Of a stretch of 5,292 nucleotides of DNA, positions 1 to 5,292 are shown piece after piece. Within the stretch, counting starts at the first letter, position 1. Each line of letters starts with the position of its first letter. The notes below the pieces were generated by a model, which was not told where the DNA came from, did no database searches, and worked only from the letters and a program-made list of their open reading frames with translations. The translations under genes were made by a program, and so were the position numbers. Location: contig QNBQ01000159.1 in NCBI GenBank assembly GCA_003645735.1, forward strand, positions 1 through 5,292. The letters run 5' to 3'. The DNA comes from Candidatus Poribacteria bacterium. GTDB lineage: Bacteria > Poribacteria > WGA-4E > B28-G17.

Positions 1-552
1 GACTGGGCGCACAACAACACCTGCGCCCCCATCCCCGACAACCCCACCGGGAGAAAGGACCCGCGCTTCAGGAAGGGCAACATCCTGTTCAGCTACAGAA
101 GCCTGGACATCATAGGCGTGATAGACAGGGACACGGGGAGGATCGTTTGGGCCTGGGGGCCGGGCGTGCTGGACGGACAACACCACCCCACGATGCTGCC
201 CAACGGCCATATCCTCATCTTCGACAACGGCACCAGGAGGAAGTGGTCGAGGGTCATAGAGCTGGACCCCCTCAAGGAGGAGATCGTCTGGGAATACACC
301 GGCACGCCGAAGGAGAGCTTCTTCAGCCCCTACATCTCGGGCGCCCAGCTACTGCCAAACGGCAACGTCTTCATCTGCGAGGGAGGGCCGTGCAGGCTGT
401 TCGAGGTGACGCGGGAGGGGGAGATCGTCTGGGAATACAGGAGCCCCTTCAAGGTGAAGGGGACATATGGCATCTACAGGGCGACCCGCTACTCGCCCGA
501 ATACGTGAGGCCGCTGTTGGAGAGGATAGGCAAGCTCAAAACCTCGCGATGA
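1..552 (+). CDS. Arylsulfotransferase-like (ASST family) beta-propeller protein, 5'-truncated
   Basis: The reading frame is open from base 1 and ends at TGA 550-552, so only the last 183 residues are seen; the start lies outside the window. Numbering from base 1, the fragment has a DWAHNN motif (residues 1-6), an SYRS segment (31-34), then GQHHPTMLPNG (59-69) and IFDNG (73-77). This order of His, Arg and His motifs is that of the PAPS-independent arylsulfotransferase family (ASST), in which the conserved His and Arg residues line the sulfate-transfer site in the middle of a six-bladed propeller. Three blade-like strands of the type 'D..tGeIVWeY' are visible near residues 41-52, 87-99 and 135-146, and LPNG turns recur at 66-69 and 118-121. 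Characterised ASSTs are periplasmic and move sulfate from one phenol ester to another; many family members in environmental bacteria are uncharacterised, so the substrate here is unknown. The insertion between DWAHNN and SYRS is Pro-, Lys- and Arg-rich. A signal peptide would be outside the window. The family call is fairly firm, the activity is not. Confidence 0.8.
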   Translation, partial: DWAHNNTCAPIPDNPTGRKDPRFRKGNILFSYRSLDIIGVIDRDTGRIVWAWGPGVLDGQHHPTMLPNGHILIFDNGTRRKWSRVIELDPLKEEIVWEYTGTPKESFFSPYISGAQLLPNGNVFICEGGPCRLFEVTREGEIVWEYRSPFKVKGTYGIYRATRYSPEYVRPLLERIGKLKTSR

Positions 553-1489
553 AGGATATCCTGTGCGAGTCGCCCATCCTGTCCGGGATATAGGCGTAGT
601 CGAACTGGAAGTTGACGTTCTCCAGCGGTTCCGTCCCGTATGCCTTCAGCCCAACCCCCAGGGTCAGCCCTGAGATGGGGTTTTCAGCAGCCGACTTGAT
701 CCCGAAGATGTAGCCCCCCCTCAGCGCCAGGACGTTGTGAACCCACTTCTCCGCGCCGATCCTAACGGTCGGGTCGGCGTAAAGCGGATAGGCCAGCTCG
801 GCGGCCAGGTTGAGGCCCGCCTCCTGAAGCGCGATCGCTCCCCCGGCGCGGATCGCGGTGGGGATTCTCCTCTCGGAATCGGTCTCGCCCTCGACCCTGC
901 CCAGGTTTTGGAGGGCGACGCCCGCTCTGACCCTTCCCCCGAACAGCCTGGCCATGACGCCCAGGTCGATCGCCCCGCCGTTCGTTCTATCCCCGTCGTA
1001 ATCCTGGTAAATCAGCTTACAGGTCGCCCCCGCCGAAAGGAGCTTTGAGAGCTCGCATCCGACCGACAGCCCGACGGCCATCGCGCCCGAGTAGAAGGTC
1101 TCCTCCGGCTCCTCCGTTGGGCCGCTTCTCCGCTCTATCTGGGCGAAGACGCCCTGAAGCCCGATCCCTATAACGGCCCTCCCGGCCCTCGCTCCATAGG
1201 CGAACGTCACGTTGTTCACCCCGCCGAAATGGAAGTTCTGCATGGCGGAGAGCTCCGCCTTCTCTATCGAGGTCAGCCCGGCGGGGTTCCAGAAGATCGC
1301 GTTCACGTCGTCCGCCAGCCCGGCGAACGCCCCGCCCATCCCCAGGGGTCGACATCCCGCGTCTATCTTCAGGAAGGCGGCCCCCACCGTCCCCGCATCC
1401 CCGTGTATCTCGACGGCGCCCGAGAGGGCGGCGCCGATGAAAACTCCCAAAAGGCAGGCCGCCGCACGGATCGCTTTAATAACCCTCAT
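536..1489 (-). CDS. PorV/PorQ-family outer-membrane beta-barrel protein
   Basis: A complete 317-residue protein on the minus strand, ATG at 1487-1489, TGA at 536-538. Residues 1-25 form a signal peptide: basic MRVIK start, hydrophobic core, and a likely signal peptidase I site after LSGA (25). The mature N-terminus carries the hallmark of the PorV/PorQ group: RPLGMGGAFAGLADD (47-61) followed by FWNPAGL (66-72). Later barrel strands include GVALQNLGR (190-198), ELAYPLYADP (231-240) and LALRGGYIFG (254-263). The chain ends in ISFIARF, whose terminal Phe fits a BAM-recognised beta-signal. In type IX secretion, PorV is a FadL-like barrel that binds the C-terminal domains of cargo as they emerge; other members of the family are general outer-membrane porin-like proteins with no known role. 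The gene follows the repeat-protein gene by three bases with a good Shine-Dalgarno and is likely its translational partner. Its last 17 bases overlap the end of the convergent ASST-like gene. The family assignment is strong; the T9SS role is inferred from context. Confidence 0.87.
   Translation of the reverse strand: MRVIKAIRAAACLLGVFIGAALSGAVEIHGDAGTVGAAFLKIDAGCRPLGMGGAFAGLADDVNAIFWNPAGLTSIEKAELSAMQNFHFGGVNNVTFAYGARAGRAVIGIGLQGVFAQIERRSGPTEEPEETFYSGAMAVGLSVGCELSKLLSAGATCKLIYQDYDGDRTNGGAIDLGVMARLFGGRVRAGVALQNLGRVEGETDSERRIPTAIRAGGAIALQEAGLNLAAELAYPLYADPTVRIGAEKWVHNVLALRGGYIFGIKSAAENPISGLTLGVGLKAYGTEPLENVNFQFDYAYIPDRMGDSHRISFIARF
1415..1489 (-). other. Signal peptide of the PorV/PorQ-like protein
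   Basis: Residues 1-25: two Lys/Arg-containing turns at the start (R2, K5, R8), a hydrophobic run from A9 to L22, and a small-x-small end with S23 and A25. Cleavage after A25 would give a mature protein starting VEIHGD. The single Cys (C12) lies inside the hydrophobic core rather than at a lipobox end, so a lipoprotein is unlikely. Confidence 0.75.
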
Positions 1490-1492
1490 AGC

Positions 1493-1499
1493 TCACCTC
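1493..1499 (-). promoter_or_regulatory. Shine-Dalgarno of the PorV-like gene, overlapping the upstream stop codon
   Basis: Read on the minus strand this is GAGGTGA, matching seven bases of the usual GGAGGTGA complement of the 16S rRNA tail. Its last three bases are the TGA stop of the repeat-protein gene. GCT follows, then the ATG, so the GAGG core is six bases from the start codon. A ribosome ending on the upstream gene therefore sits on the initiation site of the next gene, a layout that favours translational coupling. It also settles the start of the PorV-like gene, because the in-frame TGA two codons upstream rules out any earlier start. Confidence 0.85.
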
Positions 1500-4400
1500 A
1501 CGACCAATATCGTCCCCGTCGCCACGGCCTTCTGGTCGCCCCTGGTCGCTTCTATCCTGAAGATGTATATGCCCGGGACGACCCTCTCGCCGAACTGGTT
1601 CCTCAAATTCCAGGTCATAAGCTCCCCTTCGTTCCTCCCCGGCTCCGCGGTCAGGCCATCCGACCTCCACACGAGATCGCCCCCCACGTCGTATATCGAG
1701 ATCACGACCTCGGCCCTCTCGTCCGGCGCCAGGTTCAGCTCGAACGAGAAGTGGGCCACGTCCCCTCTGGATCTGCTGACCGGGTTCGGCCAGGCGAAGA
1801 CCGGTCCTTTGAACGTCAGGGAGACGTTGAACTCCAGCTCGACGGCGTCGTAGATCTCGTAGTTGCCCGCCCTATCGGTCACCCTTATCTTCAGCTCATA
1901 TTTGCCCGATTTGGGCGGCAGGAAGTCGAAGGACCATTTCGACCACGGCTCCTCGTTCTCGGCGCTCTCGTCCTCGGCGGGAACCCACTCCAGCTCCTCC
2001 CCATCTGGGCCGTATCCGCCTATCTCGACCAGGGCGACGCCCGAGGCGGGGACGTTCTCGCCCGGCGGATCCGAGGCCGTCCCCCTCAAGGGCGCCGGCT
2101 CGTTCTCATAGCTCGTCCTCGGGCCGTGCTCCGTCAGCCTGGCCACCGGCTTGGTCATCTCGAAGAGGAACGAGGTCGAGATCGACGTCTCCGGCGATAT
2201 CCCCAGCCCCTCCGCGTCCAGGCCGACCGCCTTTATCATCACCTTGTAGATCCCCTCCTCGGGCAGCATGTCGCTCCTGAACTCCAGTGTGTCGACCCCG
2301 TTCTGCTTCAGCGTTCCGCTTATCGGCTCGCCCTTGGGGCCGAAGATCTGGATCGACGAGCGGGTGAGATCCACACCCGCCCCTTCGTCCGTCATCCTCG
2401 CCACGATCGTCACGCCGCTTTGAGTGCTGACGGCCGTCGGATAATCGGGCGAGTTCGGGTCGAGCTCCAACGGCTTCCCGTTTATGGTCAAGGAGGAGGG
2501 ATCTATAACGGGCGGGGTGGTGTCGTAATAGAACTCGTATTCCACCGGCCCGCCGACGTTTCCGGCCTTATCCTTCGGGGCTATCACTATCTTGTATCTG
2601 CCGTCCTGCGATCCGTCGGTCGCGAGCGGCACCTCCAGCTTGAAGATCAGCTTCTCGGCCTTATCCGAGGTGGCCTCCCCGGGGACCGGCTTTCCATCGG
2701 GCCCTATGAGCTTTATCCAGCTCTCGTCCACCTCGTCCCAATCTATCCCCGAGCTGGGCTGCTCGTCCCTGACGACCACCGATATCTCGCTCAGCGCGTT
2801 TTGAGCCGTTTGGGAGGTGATGAGCTGGAGGGTATCGAGGTCGACCTCGGGCGGGACGGTGTCATAGAAGAAGGTGAACCTGAGCTGATCTCCCCTCCTG
2901 CCGGAGGCGTTTATCGGCACGACCGTTATCGTGTAAAGCCCGTCGTCCGATCCATCGGTCGCCAGCGGCTTGGACAGGTTCCATATGATCGTGTCGACGC
3001 CGTTGTCGGACTGGGAGCCGGGGACCAGGTTGCCGTTGGGGTCTATCAGCCTTATCTGCGACAGGAAGCTTATGCCGCCGTTGTTCGTCTCCCTCAGCAC
3101 CGCCTCCACCTTCGTTATCTGCTGGTTGGTGTATGCCTCCTCGGGCGGGGAGGTCTTCGGGAAGGTGGAGACGACGACGGGGAGGCCGGTCGAGTAGTTG
3201 AACTGTTTCTCAAACGTCACCCCCATCCCGTTGCCGGCCTTATCGACCGCCATCGCCTTGATCGTATACGTCCCCTCCTCCTCCGGGTTGGAGAAGACGA
3301 GCTTGACCGTGCTGACGCCGTCGTTGCTCAGCTTGCCCTCTATCTCCCTGCCCTCCGGGTCGAACAGCTTCAGATATGAGGCGTCGAAATCTATGACGCC
3401 CGGCTCCGGATCGATGAATTTGGCGATCACCTGGGTCAGCGTCCCGGTCACCAGCTCGCCCTTGGGCTCGACGAACTCGACCGTCGGGGCGATCGTGTCG
3501 TAGATCAGGGTGAAGCTCCTCTCAAGCGCGTTGCCCGCCTTATCGACGGCTTTAACGCGGATCACATATCTCCCGTCCATCGACCCGTCGGTGGCCATGG
3601 GGGATTCTGGCGTCCAGAAGAGCTTCTCCTTGCCGTCGTCCGTCAGCGAGCCGGGAACCGGCTTCCCGGACGGGTCAAACATCTCAAAGGAGCAGCCCTC
3701 TATATCGATGCCGGAGGGCCCCTCATCCGCGAACGCCACCTCCATTCTGTCGATCGACCTGTTCAGATAGCTCACGGGCGAGGTGGGGTCGATGTGGGTT
3801 ATAGACGCGATGACGGGCTTTTGGGTGTCGTAGACCAATCTGAACTCGACCGGCTCGCCCGCCCTGCCGAGCTTATCGACGGGGGTGACCTTGACGGTAT
3901 AGCTGCCGTCGGCCGACCCGTCCCTGGCGATCGGCATCCTGGGAGTCCATTTCACCTTCACCCATCCCTCCGCCCGGTTCGTCTCAACTACCTCTATTTC
4001 GCCCGGGATCTGCCCCGTCGGGCCGTAGACCTCGATCTTCGAGTCGACGGGCGAGACATCGGCGCCTTTCAAGGTTATGAGCAGCCCCTCGAGGGAGTTG
4101 ACGTAGTTCAACCCGAAGGCGCTCAGCTGTCTGACCTCGACGATCGTCGAAGCGGAGCTGACGGTCGGCGGGGCGACGACGAGGTAGAAGGTGAACTGGA
4201 CGGGGTTCTTCGGCGAGTTGCCCGCCTTGTCCTTCGGGATGACCTCCAACCTGTAACTCCCCTCGGCCTTCAGCTCGGGAAGGTGAACGGTGATCAGATC
4301 CACCCCGTTGTTCTCCAGATCGACCGGCACCTCCCCTTCCGGCCCCACGAGCTTTACGACCGTCCCGCTCAGATCGGGCCCGCTCCCCTCATCCGTCACC

Positions 4401-5292
4401 CTTACGGTCGCCTCCGAAGGAGGCGTCAGCTCGTAGATCTCCTCCAACCCCTCGATCGTCGCCTCAGGAGCGATTGTGTCGTAGAGGAGGGTGTATGTTC
4501 TCTCAACCGAGTTGCCGGCTTTGTCGACGAGCTTGACCTTAACCCTGTATTCCCCGTCATCCGAGCCGTCGGCGGCAAGCGGTCGGCTCAGGATCAACCA
4601 CATCCTCCCCGATCCGTCGTTTCCAAGCTGTCCTTCGATTTCTTTCTCTTGATCCCCTTCGAGCTTTAAGAGTTTCAGGTAGCTTTTTTCGAAGTCCAAC
4701 CCGCTCAGCTCATCCCTTCCCCTCGCCTCCAGTCTGTCAAACGGAGCGTTCAGATAATTGACCCTCAGCTCATCGGCCACATCGGCGATGTAGCTGACGG
4801 ACTCCACCTCGGGTTCCCTCGTGTCGTATATGTATCTCAGCTCAACTTTCACCCCTTCGTTGCCGTAGCTGTCTACGGGAACAACCTCCAAAACGTATTC
4901 CCCGTCATCGCTGCCGTCTTTCAACAGCGCCCGGGCGAGGTGAACCAGAAGTTTATCCCCTTCGACCTCGACCCTCACCGGAACCTCGCCCTTCGGGCCT
5001 CTAAGCGTGACCCTCCTGCCGGTTTCGATCAGATCGCACCCCTCCGAGAAGCTCAGCTTTATGACCTCTAAGTCCCTCAGGTAGCTGTCCCCTTCGGGAT
5101 CGGCGGAGGAGAGCTGAACGGGAGGTGGCTGATAATCGAACGGAACCTCTTCCCTCGTCTCATTTCCGGCCTTGTCCCTCGCGACAACTCGAACCTCATA
5201 CCTCCCGGCCCTCTCCAGCTTCTCCGGCTTGAAATAAATCTTCTCAACCCCGTCGCTCCATACCTCTCCGCTCACCTCTCCTTCAGGTCCCA
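1493..5292 (-). CDS. Giant Ig-like repeat surface protein with FlgD/T9SS-type C-terminal domain, 5'-truncated
   Basis: The minus-strand frame is open to the window edge and stops at TGA 1493-1495; at least 1265 residues are seen. Residues here are numbered from the Val codon (GTG) at 5273-5275, which is not a start, because upstream codons to 5292 read GPEGE, a piece of the repeat consensus. Ten related units fill residues 1-1044: each has a D..SGID-like N-terminal strand, a GP.GE.V.G turn, an NGVD..I strand, a G.Y.v.v strand, a DKAGN turn and a closing strand ending in an x-P-[PV] linker. A different Ig-like domain follows (1045-1155), then a C-terminal domain (1156-1260) with WPNPV, ISIYDVGGDLVW, a TWNLRNQFGE turn and GIYIFRI, typical of FlgD Ig-like and T9SS type A sorting domains. 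No transmembrane segment is visible. There are only two Cys (80 and 528). The likely role is an exported or cell-surface stalk or adhesin; no catalytic domain is seen. It is followed three bases later by the PorV-like gene, its probable export partner. The start, signal peptide and any N-terminal functional domain lie outside the window. Confidence 0.85.
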   Translation of the reverse strand, partial: GPEGEVSGEVWSDGVEKIYFKPEKLERAGRYEVRVVARDKAGNETREEVPFDYQPPPVQLSSADPEGDSYLRDLEVIKLSFSEGCDLIETGRRVTLRGPKGEVPVRVEVEGDKLLVHLARALLKDGSDDGEYVLEVVPVDSYGNEGVKVELRYIYDTREPEVESVSYIADVADELRVNYLNAPFDRLEARGRDELSGLDFEKSYLKLLKLEGDQEKEIEGQLGNDGSGRMWLILSRPLAADGSDDGEYRVKVKLVDKAGNSVERTYTLLYDTIAPEATIEGLEEIYELTPPSEATVRVTDEGSGPDLSGTVVKLVGPEGEVPVDLENNGVDLITVHLPELKAEGSYRLEVIPKDKAGNSPKNPVQFTFYLVVAPPTVSSASTIVEVRQLSAFGLNYVNSLEGLLITLKGADVSPVDSKIEVYGPTGQIPGEIEVVETNRAEGWVKVKWTPRMPIARDGSADGSYTVKVTPVDKLGRAGEPVEFRLVYDTQKPVIASITHIDPTSPVSYLNRSIDRMEVAFADEGPSGIDIEGCSFEMFDPSGKPVPGSLTDDGKEKLFWTPESPMATDGSMDGRYVIRVKAVDKAGNALERSFTLIYDTIAPTVEFVEPKGELVTGTLTQVIAKFIDPEPGVIDFDASYLKLFDPEGREIEGKLSNDGVSTVKLVFSNPEEEGTYTIKAMAVDKAGNGMGVTFEKQFNYSTGLPVVVSTFPKTSPPEEAYTNQQITKVEAVLRETNNGGISFLSQIRLIDPNGNLVPGSQSDNGVDTIIWNLSKPLATDGSDDGLYTITVVPINASGRRGDQLRFTFFYDTVPPEVDLDTLQLITSQTAQNALSEISVVVRDEQPSSGIDWDEVDESWIKLIGPDGKPVPGEATSDKAEKLIFKLEVPLATDGSQDGRYKIVIAPKDKAGNVGGPVEYEFYYDTTPPVIDPSSLTINGKPLELDPNSPDYPTAVSTQSGVTIVARMTDEGAGVDLTRSSIQIFGPKGEPISGTLKQNGVDTLEFRSDMLPEEGIYKVMIKAVGLDAEGLGISPETSISTSFLFEMTKPVARLTEHGPRTSYENEPAPLRGTASDPPGENVPASGVALVEIGGYGPDGEELEWVPAEDESAENEEPWSKWSFDFLPPKSGKYELKIRVTDRAGNYEIYDAVELEFNVSLTFKGPVFAWPNPVSRSRGDVAHFSFELNLAPDERAEVVISIYDVGGDLVWRSDGLTAEPGRNEGELMTWNLRNQFGERVVPGIYIFRIEATRGDQKAVATGTILVVR
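1496..1810 (-). other. C-terminal FlgD-Ig / T9SS type A sorting-like domain (residues 1156-1260)
   Basis: The domain shows, in order, FAWPNPVSRSRGD (1160-1172), a hydrophobic strand HFSFELNL, VVISIYDVGGDLVWRS (1190-1205), GRNEGELMTWNL (1213-1224), NQFGERVVPGIYIFRIEA (1226-1243) and a final strand TGTILVVR. The PNP, IYD..G..V and G..V..G.Y.fr. signatures are shared by the FlgD Ig-like family and type IX (Por) C-terminal sorting domains, which are hard to tell apart from motifs alone. The PorV-family gene directly downstream favours a sorting role. The last residues lack the Lys-rich end seen in many Bacteroidetes sorting tails. Confidence 0.75.
1811..2143 (-). other. Single Ig-like domain of a different subfamily (residues 1045-1155)
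   Basis: This domain does not fit the R0-R9 pattern. It opens with LRGTASDPPGENVPASGVAL, then VEIGGYGPDGEELEW, an acidic loop (EDESAENEEP, 1101-1110), WSKWSFDF, SGKYELKIRVTDRAGN (1123-1138) and a closing strand to F1155. The order G.A.D....gVa.Ve, W.f.f, G.Y.l.vRvtDraGN is that of bacterial Ig-like domains commonly found near the C-terminus of secreted proteins. It links the repeat array to the sorting-type domain. Confidence 0.7.
2144..3175 (-). repeat. Ig-like triplet C (units R7, R8, R9)
   Basis: R7 (2846-3175, residues 701-810): AYTNQQITKVEAVL, DGSDDG at 774-779, G-x-x-G turn NASGRRG (789-795), closing YDTVPPE. R8 (2507-2845, residues 811-923): SSGIDW, DGSQDG at 887-892, DKAGN at 902-906, closing YDTTPPV. 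R9 (2144-2506, residues 924-1044): short class with TDEGAGVDL, GPKGEPISG, QNGVD, EEGIY, closing FEMTKPV. R9 is the longest unit (121 residues): it has an extra Pro-rich stretch near residues 933-948, and DKAGN is lost and replaced by a longer stretch (GLDAEGLGISPET). Confidence 0.8.
3176..4162 (-). repeat. Ig-like triplet B (units R4, R5, R6)
   Basis: R4 (3812-4162, residues 372-488): NYVNSLEGLLITL near the start, DGSADG at 452-457, G-x-x-G turn DKLGRAG (467-473), closing YDTQKPV. R5 (3482-3811, residues 489-598): SYLNRSIDRMEVAF and SGIDI, DGSMDG at 563-568, DKAGN at 578-582, closing YDTIAPT; it is visibly closest to R2. R6 (3176-3481, residues 599-700): short class, IDPEPGVIDF, SNDGVSTV, EEGTY, DKAGN at 678-682, closing NYSTGLPV without YDT. 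Confidence 0.8.
4163..5116 (-). repeat. Ig-like triplet A (units R1, R2, R3)
   Basis: R1 (4808-5116, residues 54-156): DGSDDG at 120-125, a G-x-x-G turn (DSYGNEG, 135-141) in place of DKAGN, closing YDTREPE. R2 (4463-4807, residues 157-271): YLNAPFDRLEA, D.LSGLDF, DGSDDG at 236-241, DKAGN at 251-255, closing YDTIAPE. R3 (4163-4462, residues 272-371): short class with TDEGSGPDL, GPEGEVP, ENNGVD, AEGSY, DKAGN at 349-353, closing YLVVAPPT without YDT. Confidence 0.8.
5117..5292 (-). repeat. Ig-like unit R0 (short class, partial)
   Basis: The visible part starts in the GPEGE turn of the repeat and runs through SDGVEKIYF, RAGRYEVRV and DKAGN (35-39) to the linker PPPV at residue 53. It lacks both the DGSxDG loop and YDT, so it is the third unit of a triplet whose first two units lie outside the window. 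The array therefore continues beyond the window edge. Confidence 0.8.

Larger units (their letters stand above)
2144..5292 (-). repeat. Ig-like domain array with three-unit higher-order order (units R0-R9)
   Basis: Ten protein-level repeats of about 100-121 residues each. Two classes alternate in a fixed order. Long units (R1, R2, R4, R5, R7, R8) carry a DGSxDG loop before the G.Y strand and close with YDT. Short units (R0, R3, R6, R9) have only a short turn there (RAG, AEG, EEG, EEG) and close without YDT. The order is short-long-long repeated, with R0 as the end of an earlier triplet. The DNA copies use different codons and have diverged, so this is an old array rather than a recent slip or assembly artefact. 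Unit boundaries are placed at the residue after each x-P-x linker and may be off by a few residues. Confidence 0.85.

Noticed and set aside
118..120. A GTG that could be taken as the start of the ASST-like gene.
   Set aside because: The frame is open from base 1 and its first codons encode the conserved DWAHNN motif, so the gene begins before the window.
543..569. A short inverted repeat (CTCGC...GCGAG) with an inner palindrome AGGATATCCT as a possible terminator.
   Set aside because: The outer stem is only five base pairs with a long loop, it lies within the PorV-like coding sequence, and no T-run follows on either strand.
1487..1495. The repeat protein and the PorV-like protein as one protein through a recoded TGA.
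   Set aside because: All three genes in the window end in TGA at sensible points, the downstream ORF has its own signal peptide and Shine-Dalgarno, and no selenocysteine-type hairpin is evident. Standard code and two proteins are the simpler reading.
1535..1767. Two RGD tripeptides in the C-terminal domain (residues 1170-1172 and 1245-1247) as possible integrin-binding motifs.
   Set aside because: RGD is expected by chance in a protein this long and charged. One copy is near the PNP motif and the other in a late hairpin of a sorting-type domain; nothing else suggests host-cell binding.
1229..3379. A 716-codon open frame on the plus strand, spanning both minus-strand genes.
   Set aside because: It lies in exact codon register opposite both genes, which share one frame. 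It stays open because the sense genes rarely use TTA, CTA or TCA. Its product is Arg-, Gly- and Asp-rich with no recognisable domain, whereas the minus-strand products show clear domains.
3794..4669. A 291-codon plus-strand open frame inside the repeat gene.
   Set aside because: It is in the same complementary register as the 1229-3379 frame and arises from the same codon bias; its product resembles no family I know.
5273..5275. A GTG that could be taken as the start of the repeat protein.
   Set aside because: The frame continues upstream to the window edge and encodes GPEGE, the expected residues of the repeat, with no signal peptide at the GTG. The true start is outside the window.

Overview
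This is a gene-dense, GC-rich bacterial fragment with no intergenic space longer than a few bases. It holds three protein-coding genes, two of them cut by the window edges, and no RNA gene, mobile element or CRISPR array that I can see. The pairing of a PorV/PorQ-type outer-membrane barrel with a very large Ig-like repeat protein ending in a FlgD/T9SS-like C-terminal domain points to an FCB-like or related Gram-negative lineage. Candidatus Poribacteria, Latescibacteria or KSB1-like bacteria are my best guesses, from family resemblance only. Frequent AGG codons for Arg and the use of ATA for Ile are compatible with a thermophile-like codon habit, but this is weak evidence.

Layout. Bases 1-552 (+) hold the C-terminal 183 codons of an arylsulfotransferase-like (ASST family) beta-propeller protein. 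Converging on it and overlapping its end by 17 bases is a two-gene minus-strand unit. The upstream gene (1493-5292, 5' end outside the window) encodes at least 1265 residues: ten related Ig-like beta-sandwich units (the first partial), one different Ig-like domain, and a C-terminal domain of the FlgD-Ig / type IX sorting type. The downstream gene (536-1489) encodes a 317-residue PorV/PorQ-family barrel with a signal peptide and a terminal Phe. The two are separated by three bases, and the Shine-Dalgarno of the second overlaps the stop codon of the first, so they are almost certainly co-transcribed and probably translationally coupled.

How they may work together. In known type IX secretion systems PorV binds the C-terminal domains of cargo at the outer membrane. 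A PorV-like protein made directly after a protein with such a C-terminal domain suggests a dedicated cargo and outer-membrane partner pair that exports or displays a giant surface protein. This is inference. The ASST-like gene has no visible functional link to the pair.

Most notable structure. The Ig-like repeats are not a simple tandem array. They follow a regular three-unit order (short, long-1, long-2) repeated across the whole visible array. The long units carry a DGSxDG loop, a possible calcium site, and end in YDT; the short units lack both.
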